The translations under genes and the position numbers were made by a program. The notes below the pieces were generated by a model. That model was not told the DNA's origin, made no database searches, and saw nothing but the letters and a program-made list of their open reading frames with translations. A stretch of DNA of 64,000 nt, from contig NZ_KB455575.1 in NCBI RefSeq assembly GCF_000341735.1, forward strand, positions 2,445,802-2,509,801, read 5' to 3'. Shown here in pieces: positions 1 through 8,426 of this stretch (positions are counted from its first letter, which is position 1; every line of letters begins with the position of its first letter). The DNA comes from Methylotuvimicrobium buryatense 5G (GTDB lineage: Bacteria; Pseudomonadota; Gammaproteobacteria; Methylococcales; Methylomonadaceae).

Positions 1-104
1 TTATTGGGCTTTTCTCAGCGCCTCTGCGCGAGAATACCTCTTATAAAGTTACGAAACTGCTCCGCACTTTAACACCCTCGGGCGAACCGCCTACTCCGAT
101 TTAG

Positions 105-195
105 CCGCGTAGCCCGGATGAAGCGCAGCGCAATCCGGGGAGTTCGGAGCCACGCCATTCCCGTATTCCGCTTCGCTGCATACGGGCTACATGCT
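105..195. repeat. REP-like inverted repeat pair
   Basis: Two short complementary blocks lie here: a GTAGCCCGGATGAAGCGCAG-type block, followed about 30 bases later by its inverted counterpart ending in CATACGGGCTAC. The same pieces recur near 3790-3823, 7623-7712 and 28585-28620. Open frames across them are repeat readthrough. No gene is visible between the window start and 255. Confidence 0.7.
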
Positions 196-255
196 TGTGC
201 TGTTACCCAAGCTCCAGCTTGGGAAACAGCGATCTCTTATAAAGTTACAAGCCAC

Positions 256-846
256 CTACTCCGATTTAGCCGCCAAAAATGCCAGCATGTCCTCGTTATG
301 AACCCGCTGATAAATGACTTCGACCGGCAGCGTCAAATCGATCGCCTCGAAAGTCACATCGTCTCCCAGATAATAATGTTTCGAAACCCATCCTTCGGAC
401 CGCCTCAGCACTTCGACCTCGACATAATCTTGCTCGATCATCACATATTCTTGCAGAGTCGGTAGCTTCAAGTAATTGGCTAATTTGACGGTCTTGTCGT
501 TGCGGCGAGTCGTCTTCGACAACACTTCGACGATGATGATAGGCGTTTCGGTATAGTAAGGCTGCGACTCGTCGAAATGACAATCGACGATCACATCGGG
601 ATAAAAAAAATTCGAATCGACTCTGACCTTCATATCCGAACCGAACGGCTCGCAAGGAAGGTTTTTTAAATGACTCCTAAACTCCGCCAGAACATTAATC
701 GCTATACGCTGATGATTTCCACTCGTCCCGACCATCGCATAGACGGCGCCATCAATCAATTCATGCTTGGTTTCGGCAATCAACTCGCCGTCCAAATAAT
801 CCTCGACACTGATCAAATAATCCAGCTTCTTTGCAATGATACTCAT
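256..846 (-). CDS. Uma2-family putative endonuclease (DUF820)
   Basis: A 196-residue protein of the Uma2/DUF820 family, which has a PD-(D/E)XK nuclease fold; substrate and role are unknown for most members. The family layout is clear: an N-terminal ELIDGAVYAM segment, a central segment with FYPDVIVDC (a catalytic Asp region), then IIIVEVLSKTTRRND with the Glu of the E-x-K-type site. The ATG at 846 is chosen because GAGG lies eight bases upstream; a TTG two codons earlier is possible. It starts 9 bases after the manB stop on the same strand, with its ribosome site inside the end of manB, so translation may be coupled. Related copies lie at 44689-45246 and, decayed, near 25062-25330. Confidence 0.85.
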   Translation of the reverse strand: MSIIAKKLDYLISVEDYLDGELIAETKHELIDGAVYAMVGTSGNHQRIAINVLAEFRSHLKNLPCEPFGSDMKVRVDSNFFYPDVIVDCHFDESQPYYTETPIIIVEVLSKTTRRNDKTVKLANYLKLPTLQEYVMIEQDYVEVEVLRRSEGWVSKHYYLGDDVTFEAIDLTLPVEVIYQRVHNEDMLAFLAAKSE

Positions 847-855
847 AAACAATCC

Positions 856-2229
856 TCAATATTCACGCTGTAACAGTTCCAAAATCTCCTCGGTTTTTTG
901 CCGCATCAACGCAATATCCCCGCGCGATTCGACATTGAGCCGAACGACAGGCTCGGTGTTCGAAGATCGCAAATTGAAACGCCAGTTGTCAAACTCCAGA
1001 CTGACCCCATCGGTTTCATCGACGATGAGCGCGTCGCCTTCATAAGCCGCCCTAACCCGTGCGATCGCACCGGCCGGGTCGGTTAGTTTCGAGTTGATCT
1101 CGCCGGACGACGGATACGCCGCGATACGCTGCGCGACCGCTTCGGAAAGGCGGATTTTTTTGACGCACAACAATTCCGCGACCAACAGCCACGGAATCAT
1201 GCCGCTATCGCAATAGGCGAAATCGCGAAAATAATGATGCGCGCTCATCTCTCCCCCGTAAACGGCATCTTCGAGGCGCATGCGTTCCTTGATAAAGGCA
1301 TGGCCGGTCTTCGACAACACCGGAACGCCGCCCGCCGCAGTCACGACATCGACCGTATTCCAAGTCAATCGCGGGTCGTGAATGATCTTCGCGCCGGGGT
1401 TTTTCTGTAAAAAAGCCTCGGCCAACAGCCCGACAATGTAATAGCCCTCGATGAACTGCCCCTTTTCGTCGAACAGAAAACAGCGGTCGAAATCGCCGTC
1501 CCAAGCGATACCCATATCGGCCCCATGTTCGATGACGGCATTCGCGGTATCGGCGCGGCACTCGGGCAAGAGCGGATTCGGAATGCCGTTCGGAAAACGG
1601 CCGTCCGGTTCGTTATGGATCTTGACGAACTCGACCGGCACTCGGGCCACTTTGAAACGCTCTTCCAGCGCATCGACCACATGCCCGGCCGCGCCGTTGC
1701 CGGCATTTACGACCAACTTGATCGGCGTCAAATTCTGCAAATCGATGTAAGTCATCAAATGATCGACATAGCCCGACAGTATAGAACGACGAGTCATTGA
1801 GCCTTTCTTGACGACCACCGGCCCGAAATCATTTTGCTCGGCGAGGCGTTGGATTTCCTTCAGTCCGGTATCGCCGCTGATCGGTTTGGCATGCTCGCGC
1901 ACCAATTTCATGCCGTTATAATCCATCGGATTATGGCTCGCGGTTACCTCTATCGCGCCTTGTATTTCCAGCGCCTGCGCCGCGTAATAGATTTCCTCGG
2001 TGCCGGTCATGCCGATGTCGATCACATCGACGCCGGCGTCCATCAAGCCTTCGGCCAATGCGGCCTTGAGCGATTCGGAAGTCAACCGCACGTCGCCGCC
2101 GACCGCAATCGTCTTGGCCTTCAAATATTCGCCGCAGGCGCGACCGATTCGATAGGCGATATCGTCATTAAGCTCGGTATCCAGTTGACCGCGTATGTCG
2201 TAAGCTTTAAAACAAGTGAGTTTTTCCAT
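856..2229 (-). CDS. manB: Phosphomannomutase (ManB/CpsG)
   Basis: Interconverts mannose-6-phosphate and mannose-1-phosphate in the cytoplasm, feeding GDP-mannose for surface polysaccharide; some family members also act on glucose phosphates. The 457-residue protein starts [14 protein letters not shown], close to E. coli CpsG as I recall it. It has all four hallmark sites: phosphoserine loop [13 protein letters not shown], metal site DGDFDRCF, sugar-specificity loop [10 protein letters not shown] and phosphate-binding [12 protein letters not shown]. The ATG at 2229 is chosen over an upstream TTG at 2289 because family members begin here. It probably serves the glycosyltransferases at 25-44 kb. 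The Uma2 gene follows immediately. Confidence 0.95.
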   Translation of the reverse strand: MEKLTCFKAYDIRGQLDTELNDDIAYRIGRACGEYLKAKTIAVGGDVRLTSESLKAALAEGLMDAGVDVIDIGMTGTEEIYYAAQALEIQGAIEVTASHNPMDYNGMKLVREHAKPISGDTGLKEIQRLAEQNDFGPVVVKKGSMTRRSILSGYVDHLMTYIDLQNLTPIKLVVNAGNGAAGHVVDALEERFKVARVPVEFVKIHNEPDGRFPNGIPNPLLPECRADTANAVIEHGADMGIAWDGDFDRCFLFDEKGQFIEGYYIVGLLAEAFLQKNPGAKIIHDPRLTWNTVDVVTAAGGVPVLSKTGHAFIKERMRLEDAVYGGEMSAHHYFRDFAYCDSGMIPWLLVAELLCVKKIRLSEAVAQRIAAYPSSGEINSKLTDPAGAIARVRAAYEGDALIVDETDGVSLEFDNWRFNLRSSNTEPVVRLNVESRGDIALMRQKTEEILELLQREY

Positions 2230-2314
2230 GATGAATTGAATAGCTAATTTAAAAATTAAAGTAAATACGGTAGGCACGGCATACGCCATTGTTATCGGCC
2301 TAGCGCTTGATAAC

Positions 2315-2454
2315 CTACTGCCATTAAGTTAAGGGAAGCCCGTCATTCCGCCATGGACTGGCGGAATCCAGTACCATGGATGGCAAGCTTTTGAGGCACA
2401 ATAGAGTCTGAATGCAACAAATACTTATCTCGTGATGGCTTAACTTAGTAACTG
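2315..2454. mobile_element. Modular MITE, module a
   Basis: A non-autonomous element bounded by ACTGCCATTAAGTTAAG on the left and CTTAACTTAGTAACTG on the right. The interior holds the hairpin CCGCCATGGACTGGCGG followed by an ATGGATGGCAAGCTTTTGAG stretch. Same interior as the copies at 7871, 23378, 42787 and 44427. Both ends are slightly degenerate and no target duplication is obvious. Confidence 0.75.
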
Positions 2455-3191
2455 TCTAAAAACTATCTCCCGAATTTATCGGGTCCGTTACGCTAAACTT
2501 CGGAAAAAAATGATAACTCTTAGCGAATTCGACCTCGATACCGTTTGTTGTTACTTAGGAACGAGCATGAAATAACTTAGACAATTGTCGGAAGGGGGGT
2601 TGGTGACTCGCTTGACAGGTGTCGGCGGCAGGGATAGCCGCCGTCAAGCCTACAGGGACGTATTCACGGCGTCCTGTCAAGCGAGTCACCAAACCGCCAC
2701 AAAGCCTACTACTTGTATAAGTTATTTTGTGCATATTCCTTAGCGCACCTTGCTCCGATATCGCGATCTGGGGATCGCTCCCACAGAGCTCCCGACGCTT
2801 TGTGGGAGCGACGCCTTCGTCGCGATTTCGAGGCCGAGAACGTCAAACGACAATAATTGATGTCGAGGACTCATTGGCTAAGTAACTGTTTAAAACCTGC
2901 CTCCCGATTTTATCGGGCGAGTTACGTTAAACTTCGGTAAGTAAATGATGGACAGTTATACCTTTCGCACTTCAAATTTCGGCAGTCCCTAAGGAGGCGC
3001 CAGGGTGCTCGGCAAAGGCTTTTCCAGCATGGATGCTGGCATAGAGCATGGATGTATTCACGGCATCCTTTGACGAGGGCCCCGGTGCCGAATTTTGATC
3101 TACGCTGAGTATACTTAATGGTAGTGACCTCCGGCGTCCATACAGTCGTCTTTTTCAAAGAGGGCGACTGAATACTTACGACCGGAACGAC
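2455..3191. repeat. Repeat-rich intergenic region
   Basis: No gene is supported here. It contains a stem-loop at 2594-2698 with arms GGTGACTCGCTTGACAGG and its complement. A REP-like GATCGCGATCTGGGGATCGC block lies near 2760, with relatives near 11124 and 63296. A second stem-loop with different arms (AAATTTCGGCA ... TGCCGAATTT) spans 2965-3102. The region ends near 3170 with GACTGAATACTTAC, the same end sequence seen on small repeat elements elsewhere in the window. Confidence 0.6.
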
Positions 3192-3605
3192 TTACTTCTC
3201 TAACCGACCGAGCGTGAAATCGTCAAATACCAAAGAAGGCAGCGTATCGATAAAAATCGTTTCTTTCAATACTTCGGTCAAAGCTACATTCAAAATGACT
3301 TCTTCATAAAGCCAGTAAAACCAACCGTCGCGATGCACACGATAACGCCAATTGTATCGGCATTGCAGCCAATTAACGTCCGCCGGTTTTCCGAGTCGTT
3401 GCAGCGGTCGATTTTGATTCGGCGCACCTAAATAAACGACACTGCCATCATTCGGATTCAATAATAAGCGGTCGCAAATCAAAGATTCATCAAATAGGGA
3501 ACAAGAGATTTTTCTATATTCATCGCCGCCATGGCAATCCAATAACAAACGCTGCCGTCCGATATCGACGATTTTCGGCGACACGACAGGATAGCAGTCC
3601 GGCAT
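3192..3605 (-). CDS. Hypothetical protein, possibly lacking its true start
   Basis: A 137-residue soluble protein of no family I recognise, rich in Trp/Tyr in the middle (WLQCRYNWRYRVHRDGWFYW) and without signal peptide or membrane segment. The only ATG is at 3605. The frame stays open and protein-like upstream (VQIVIKQWDKSRLSETDFLE) back to a stop near 3690, with no ATG, GTG or TTG, so the original start may have been lost. A 30-base piece of that upstream sequence recurs at about 3829-3858. It may be a 5'-truncated remnant. Confidence 0.45.
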   Translation of the reverse strand: MPDCYPVVSPKIVDIGRQRLLLDCHGGDEYRKISCSLFDESLICDRLLLNPNDGSVVYLGAPNQNRPLQRLGKPADVNWLQCRYNWRYRVHRDGWFYWLYEEVILNVALTEVLKETIFIDTLPSLVFDDFTLGRLEK

Positions 3606-3866
3606 CGCGGCCCGTTCCAGAAAATCCGTCTCGCTTAGCCGACTCTTATCCCACTGCTTTATGACGATCTGTACAATAAACGAAGTAATTATTCAGCCCC
3701 TATATTTAAAATAAGTTGGAAATCACCCCATACACAACAAGCTAAAAACGGCCAACCCACATTCACTCTTTCCCAAGTTGCTATAAAGCATGTAGCCCGT
3801 ATGCAGCGTAATCCGGGCTACGCTAGTCCCACTGCTTTATGACGACCTGTACAATATACGGCGATT
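3606..3866. repeat. Intergenic region with a duplicated 30-base segment
   Basis: The segment CCCACTGCTTTATGACGA followed by CTGTACAATA occurs at about 3651-3680 and again at 3829-3858. Next to the second copy is a REP-like TAGCCCG...CGGGCTACG block. No promoter or gene can be assigned. Confidence 0.6.
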
Positions 3867-4457
3867 TCATTCCCCGGTTTCTTCATGGCCCAATTCGCAG
3901 CCTTCGCTGTAGAAATATAATGACGGGATAAACGGCAGAATATCGATCGTCAGCGTAGTTTTTTGTTGAAAATCATCGATCGCGCTTTCGATCGTGTCCG
4001 CGAATTGCAATTCGAATTCATTAAGCATGTTTTGCTGACTGGTCGGGCTGTCGGGAAATATCGAATCGCCGCCAAGATAGATCCCTTTGATCGTTTCTTG
4101 TAAGGCAGCCGCGGAGATCGTTTCTATTTCACGTTCGAAATTGCCGAAAACCTGCGCGCCTTCCGTCATTTTGATGCGCTCCACATCGTCGGTATCGGCA
4201 TAAAGCAAAAACAGCCCTTCCACCCCTTCCCGCTCGTTTTTGCAAACGCCGCCTTCCATGACTCTAACCAACCGCAACTCCCTGCCTTCTTTGATATGCG
4301 TCGGCGATGGAACATCTTCGGATGTTTCCATCGGATCGGCTTGATACACAAAAAACTCGTCCAATTCCTCATCGACCGGCTCCCGAACCGGTTCAACTGT
4401 ACATGCCGCCAAGCTAGCGGAAAGGATCATCATGACAGCAAGTACTTTAGGATTCAT
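3867..4457 (-). CDS. Putative lipoprotein of unknown function
   Basis: A 196-residue protein with a classic lipoprotein signal: MNPK start, hydrophobic stretch and lipobox LAAC with the acylated Cys at residue 19. The mature part is acidic (many Glu/Asp) and predicted to be periplasmic, anchored by lipid. I recognise no domain. It has two further Cys (near residue 72 and close to the C terminus) that could pair. It is divergent from the EF-hand protein, with about 110 bases between the starts, so both could share a promoter region. Confidence 0.75.
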   Translation of the reverse strand: MNPKVLAVMMILSASLAACTVEPVREPVDEELDEFFVYQADPMETSEDVPSPTHIKEGRELRLVRVMEGGVCKNEREGVEGLFLLYADTDDVERIKMTEGAQVFGNFEREIETISAAALQETIKGIYLGGDSIFPDSPTSQQNMLNEFELQFADTIESAIDDFQQKTTLTIDILPFIPSLYFYSEGCELGHEETGE

Positions 4458-4568
4458 CGATCACTCCGAATTAACATACATAAATAAACATAGCTTACCT
4501 TTACACTCAAGCTTCGCCAATTTCCGCCGATAAAATAATTAACATTCCCGATCTTTAAGGATAGAGCG

Positions 4569-5624
4569 ATGAAAATCGAACACTCCAATATCCAGCTAAA
4601 CGCGCAACAGACATCGGTTAAACAGCACTCCGTGCAAGAATCCCTAAACTTTTGGGTCGGCAATCGGCGTCCGGTTAACCTAGGTTCACAAGCTCAAACG
4701 GCATTCAATCCCACTTTGGCCGACAGGGTGACGCTCAGCTCTGAAGGCAAGGCTGCCGCCGAAACCCAACAAGCCGAAATCGACCTGGACAAAGCGCTCG
4801 AACACGAACCGCGCTATCAAATCATTAAACGCATGATAGAGGCCTTGACCGGCAAGGAAATCCGGATTAACCGCTTGGAAGCCTTCGAAGCAAGCCGATC
4901 GATCGATCCGGGGACCGCACCGCCCGCCAACGCGCCTACTGCCGATCGTCCGGCCGGATTCGGCTTGGAATATGAGCGCCGCGAAACTTATTACGAAGCC
5001 GAGCACAGCGCATTTTCGGCCAAAGGACTTATCAAAACGACAGACGGCAAAGAAATCGCCTTCGACCTTAATTTGGTCATGAGCCGAGAATATTACGAAG
5101 AAAATTCGGTCAGCCTACGAATGGGCGACGCCGTCATGAAAGACCCTTTGGTAATCAATTTCGACGCGGAAGCCGCAAAGTTGACCGATATGAAATTCAG
5201 TTTTGACCTGACATCGAACGGCAGCTCCGAACAAATTTCATTCGTCGGTCACGGTAGCGGCTTTTTAGCGCTCGACCGAAACGGCGACGGCATCATCAAC
5301 AACGGCAGTGAATTGTTTGGACCGGCGACCGGTAACGGTTTCGCCGAACTGGCCGCGCACGACCTGGACGGCAACCATTGGATAGATGAAAACGACGCGG
5401 TTTATGAACATTTGCGCGTCTGGACCAAGGATACCAATGGCAACGACAAGCTCTACACCTTAGCCGAAAAAAACGTCGGCGCGATTTATCTGGGCAATAC
5501 CGAAACCCCCTTCGAGCTTAAAAATGCTCAAAACCGTCTCGACGGGCGGGTTTTGTCATCAAGTATTTACCTCAGCGAAACCGGCCGTGTCGGCACCGTT
5601 CAACAAATCGACCTAGCGGTTTGA
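4569..5624 (+). CDS. Calcium-binding EF-hand-like protein
   Basis: A 351-residue protein with an AAGGAT ribosome site before the ATG. Residues 1-220 resemble nothing I can name with confidence. The C-terminal third has tandem calcium-loop sequences: FLALDRNGDGIINNGSELFG, then AAHDLDGNHWIDENDA, then a degenerate third, DTNGNDKLY. These D-x-[DN]-x-[DN]-G loops are known from EF-hand and dockerin-like proteins. The GSGFLALDRNGDG...ELFGPATGNGF arrangement belongs to a widespread family of gammaproteobacterial proteins of unknown function. No signal peptide is visible. Calcium binding is inferred from the motifs. Confidence 0.8.
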   Translation: MKIEHSNIQLNAQQTSVKQHSVQESLNFWVGNRRPVNLGSQAQTAFNPTLADRVTLSSEGKAAAETQQAEIDLDKALEHEPRYQIIKRMIEALTGKEIRINRLEAFEASRSIDPGTAPPANAPTADRPAGFGLEYERRETYYEAEHSAFSAKGLIKTTDGKEIAFDLNLVMSREYYEENSVSLRMGDAVMKDPLVINFDAEAAKLTDMKFSFDLTSNGSSEQISFVGHGSGFLALDRNGDGIINNGSELFGPATGNGFAELAAHDLDGNHWIDENDAVYEHLRVWTKDTNGNDKLYTLAEKNVGAIYLGNTETPFELKNAQNRLDGRVLSSSIYLSETGRVGTVQQIDLAV

Positions 5625-5641
5625 AACCTGCCGAATTATTT

Positions 5642-6148
5642 TCAGTCTATTTCATGCATCGCCGCTAGCGCCGACTCATAATCGGGCTCGTCGGCCAATT
5701 CAGAAACTAGCTCGGTATAGACTACCCGATCCTCCTCGTCGATGATCACGATCGCTCGTGCGGTCAATCCGGCCAGCACGCTATCGACCAACTCCACGCC
5801 GTAATCGCGCGCGAAACTCGAACGAAAGGTCGATAACGGCACAATATCCCTGGCACCTTCCACCTGACAAAAACGCGCCTGAGCAAACGGCAGATCGGCC
5901 GAAACGACCAATACCACGCCGTTTTCCAAACTTGCCGCTTTTTGATTGAATTTTCTTGCGGACGCGGCACAAGTCGGCGTATCGAGACTGGGCACGATAT
6001 TCAGGCATTTCTTTTTGCCCGAATAGCTGGCCAAGGATACTTCAGCGAGTTTACCGTTGACCAGAGTAAAATCCGGCGCCTTGGATCCGATCGCAGGAAG
6101 CTCGCCGCAAGTGTTGATCGGTTTACCTTGAAATTTAATCGTAGCCAT
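5642..6148 (-). CDS. tpx: Thiol peroxidase (Tpx)
   Basis: Reduces hydrogen peroxide and alkyl hydroperoxides using thioredoxin. The 168-residue length is typical. The peroxidatic Cys is C60 in SLDTPTCAASARKFN and the resolving Cys is C94 in ARFCQVEG, the Tpx-specific pair. SADLPFAQARFC and LSTFRSSFARDYGV are conserved family blocks. It also has C14 and C48, which most family members lack. It is convergent with the EF-hand gene, 17 bases away. Confidence 0.95.
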   Translation of the reverse strand: MATIKFQGKPINTCGELPAIGSKAPDFTLVNGKLAEVSLASYSGKKKCLNIVPSLDTPTCAASARKFNQKAASLENGVVLVVSADLPFAQARFCQVEGARDIVPLSTFRSSFARDYGVELVDSVLAGLTARAIVIIDEEDRVVYTELVSELADEPDYESALAAMHEID

Positions 6149-6351
6149 TGTTTAAGTCCTGATTTTAAAATTTACTTGATTATAAATTCGGCTCATATGC
6201 GTTTCCTCGCTGGAGAGACAGTGCAAGGATTTAGACGTAGATAACTTCCCTAACTTCTTATTCTTCATGGTCTTCATGTGCTTCATGGTGAATAGATTTT
6301 CGCCAATATTTTCACAGCATCCAGAGCAATGGAAACGAGGAAATAAACGGC

Positions 6352-7419
6352 TCAAAGAGCATGATAAGCCGGGCTGAACTCATGCACCGCGTCGACCATC
6401 GCCTTGACATGCTCCGGATTGATATCCGGCAAAATACCGTGCCCGAGATTGAAGACATGTCCGGAACCGCGGCCGTAACGCTCCAGTACGTTTTGTACTT
6501 TCGCGCGAATGACATCCGGATTGGCATACAGGCTTACGGGATCCATGTTGCCCTGCAAGGCCACCTTGTCGCCGACGCGCGCTCTGGCTAACCCGATATC
6601 GGTTTGCCAATCCAGACCCAAGGCATCGTAACCGCTATCGACCATTGCTTCGAGCCAAAGCCCACCGCCTTTCGTAAACAAAATTGTCGGAACCCTGCGG
6701 CCGTCCGCTTCCGTTTGCAATTGCTCGCGCACCAACTTGGCATAGTGTAACGAGAATTCCAGATAATCCTCTGAAGTCAACATCCCACCCCAAGTATCGA
6801 ACAGCATCACCGCCTGAGCGCCGGCCGCGATTTGCGCATTTAAATACAAGGCCACCGATTTTGCCAATTTCTCCAGCATGCGATGCACAACACCAGGCTG
6901 TTCATACATCATCGACTTGATCTTTTGAAAGCTTTTACTGCTGCCTCCTTCGACCATATAAGTCGCCAATGTCCAGGGACTGCCGGAAAAACCGATCAGC
7001 GGCACGCGGCCTTGCAGCGAAGTTCTAATTAAACGAACCGCATCGATCACATAACGCAATTCCTGCTCGGGATCGGGAATCGGCAATTTATCGACATCGG
7101 CAGCCGAGCGAATCGGATTGCTGAACCTAGGACCTTCGCCTTCGGCAAAACTTAGGCCCAAACCCATTGCATCGGGTATCGTCAAAATATCGGAAAACAA
7201 AATAGCCGCGTCGAATGCATAGCGATCCAACGGCTGCAGCGTGACTTCGCAAGCCAGTTCCGGATTGGTGCATAAATTCATGAAACTCCCGGCTTGCTCG
7301 CGGACTTTACGATACTCCGGCAAATAGCGTCCTGCCTGACGCATCATCCAGACCGGCGTTCTGTCGACCGGTTGTTTTAATAAGGCTCTGAGGAAAGTAT
7401 CGTTTTGTAATATCGTCAT
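6352..7419 (-). CDS. hemE: Uroporphyrinogen decarboxylase
   Basis: Converts uroporphyrinogen III to coproporphyrinogen III in heme synthesis by four decarboxylations. The protein has 355 residues, the standard length. It contains both family signatures: [16 protein letters not shown] near the N terminus (substrate-binding Arg residues) and [17 protein letters not shown] in the middle. The catalytic-region block [16 protein letters not shown] lies near the C terminus. In many gammaproteobacteria hemE is unlinked to other heme genes, and here too it stands alone between repeat-rich spacers. Confidence 0.97.
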   Translation of the reverse strand: MTILQNDTFLRALLKQPVDRTPVWMMRQAGRYLPEYRKVREQAGSFMNLCTNPELACEVTLQPLDRYAFDAAILFSDILTIPDAMGLGLSFAEGEGPRFSNPIRSAADVDKLPIPDPEQELRYVIDAVRLIRTSLQGRVPLIGFSGSPWTLATYMVEGGSSKSFQKIKSMMYEQPGVVHRMLEKLAKSVALYLNAQIAAGAQAVMLFDTWGGMLTSEDYLEFSLHYAKLVREQLQTEADGRRVPTILFTKGGGLWLEAMVDSGYDALGLDWQTDIGLARARVGDKVALQGNMDPVSLYANPDVIRAKVQNVLERYGRGSGHVFNLGHGILPDINPEHVKAMVDAVHEFSPAYHAL

Positions 7420-7870
7420 TATGTTTTATTTTCTTGTTTAAGGAATAAGCGCGAATCGCCTTGAAATTTACTATCGACCCCATCCAAAGCTTAAGAATAT
7501 CGCCAAAAATAACTGTATGCATTCACACGCTGGAGAGACTGTGAAAGTATTCGATATTCCTGCGGGACGGGGGTTGCAAACCCATACGCATCAAGCTAAA
7601 AATGGCCAACCCAAATCCGCTCATGTAGCCCGTAAGCAGCGCAACGGAATACGGGAATGGCGTGGCTCCGAGCTTCCCGGATTTTGCTACGCTCCATCCG
7701 GGCTACGCTACCGGCACACATGACCCGGCGTTACTGCCATTTAACTGAAAGAGATACTTTCAATTCTTTTTCAATGGTATCGCGAAGCTAGAGCTTCACA
7801 TATAGGTTTCCCAAGTAGCAGCTTGGGAAACAGCAGAATACTTATTTTTTCTGGTTCCCACGGTCCTCCG
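7420..7870. repeat. Repeat-rich spacer upstream of hemE
   Basis: Holds REP-like blocks (TAGCCCG...CGGGCTACG at 7623-7712), a GGGTTGCAAACCC fragment and a CCCAAG...CTTGGG palindrome near 7809-7836. The hemE promoter must lie at its left edge, but no clear -35/-10 pair can be picked. The open frame across 7517-7723 is repeat readthrough. Confidence 0.6.
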
Positions 7871-8013
7871 TCACTGACATTAAGTTAAGGGAAACCCGTC
7901 ATTCCGCCATGGACTGGCGGAATCCAGTGCCATGGATGGCAACCTTTAAGGCACATTAGAACCGAAACGCAAGAATTACTTATTTTTACGACGGTTTAAC
8001 TTAATGGCTGTGA
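7871..8013. mobile_element. Modular MITE, module a, with 10-bp target duplication
   Basis: Left end TCACTGACATTAAGTTAAG, right end TTTAACTTAATGGCTGTGA. It is flanked on both sides by CGGTCCTCCG (7861-7870 and 8014-8023). The target is the centre of a palindrome of the form GGTTCCCACGG...CCGTGGGAACC. The interior is the CCGCCATGGACTGGCGG hairpin type. Confidence 0.85.
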
Positions 8014-8107
8014 CGGTCCTCCGTGGGAACCCATAACTTGGCTACCGAGGCAAGACCGGCATGCATTCCCTCACTGGTGCGAAAACGAAGTGAGTCGCTG
8101 TTGATCA

Positions 8108-8398
8108 GTAATTATTCACACCCCCTATCGTTCCCACGCTCCAGCGTGGGAATGCAGCCCGAGACGCTCTAGCGTCTCGTACCGCTGGAGCGGTACTGAG
8201 GCATTCCCACGCAGAGCATCACTGCCATTAAGTTAAGGATTTTTCCGTTCGCCCTGAGCCTGTCGAAGGGTGAATGGAAAAATCCTGGGTCGATAAGTTT
8301 AGTCGTCCATGGTTCGACAGGCTCACCACGAACGGCTTAACTTAATGGCAATGACGCAGAGCATGGGAACGAGAATGACTGTGGGACTGAATACTCAC
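8108..8398. mobile_element. Small inverted-repeat element carrying three palindromes and a nested MITE
   Basis: Outer ends are GTAATTATTCA and TGAATACTCAC, flanked by an 8-bp duplication (GTTGATCA on the left, CTTGATCA on the right). The interior holds three consecutive 18-bp perfect palindromes at 8133-8150, 8161-8178 and 8179-8196, all with the core GCTNNAGC. A modular MITE is nested at 8219-8354. Confidence 0.75.
8219..8354. mobile_element. Modular MITE, modules b and c, with 9-bp target duplication
   Basis: Ends are TCACTGCCATTAAGTTAAG and CTTAACTTAATGGCAATGA. CGCAGAGCA is duplicated at 8210-8218 and 8355-8363. The interior has two hairpins: GGATTTTTCC...GGAAAAATCC around CCCTGAGCCTGTCGAAGGG, and CCGTCCATGGTTCGACAGG...CGAACGG. 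They are joined by a TAAGTTAAG spacer. Confidence 0.85.
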
Positions 8399-8426
8399 CT
8401 TGATCAAGTTATTTCATGCGCGTTAC

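Noticed and set aside
118-465. 115-codon open frame at the window start
   Set aside because: It runs through REP-like repeats and then antisense to the Uma2 gene; the translation has no protein-like features.
1205-1706. Long open frames on both strands within manB
   Set aside because: All are shadows of the manB frame; compositionally Arg/Pro-rich and without domains.
2922-3158. 78-codon open frame
   Set aside because: It lies across a stem-loop repeat and has no recognisable protein features.
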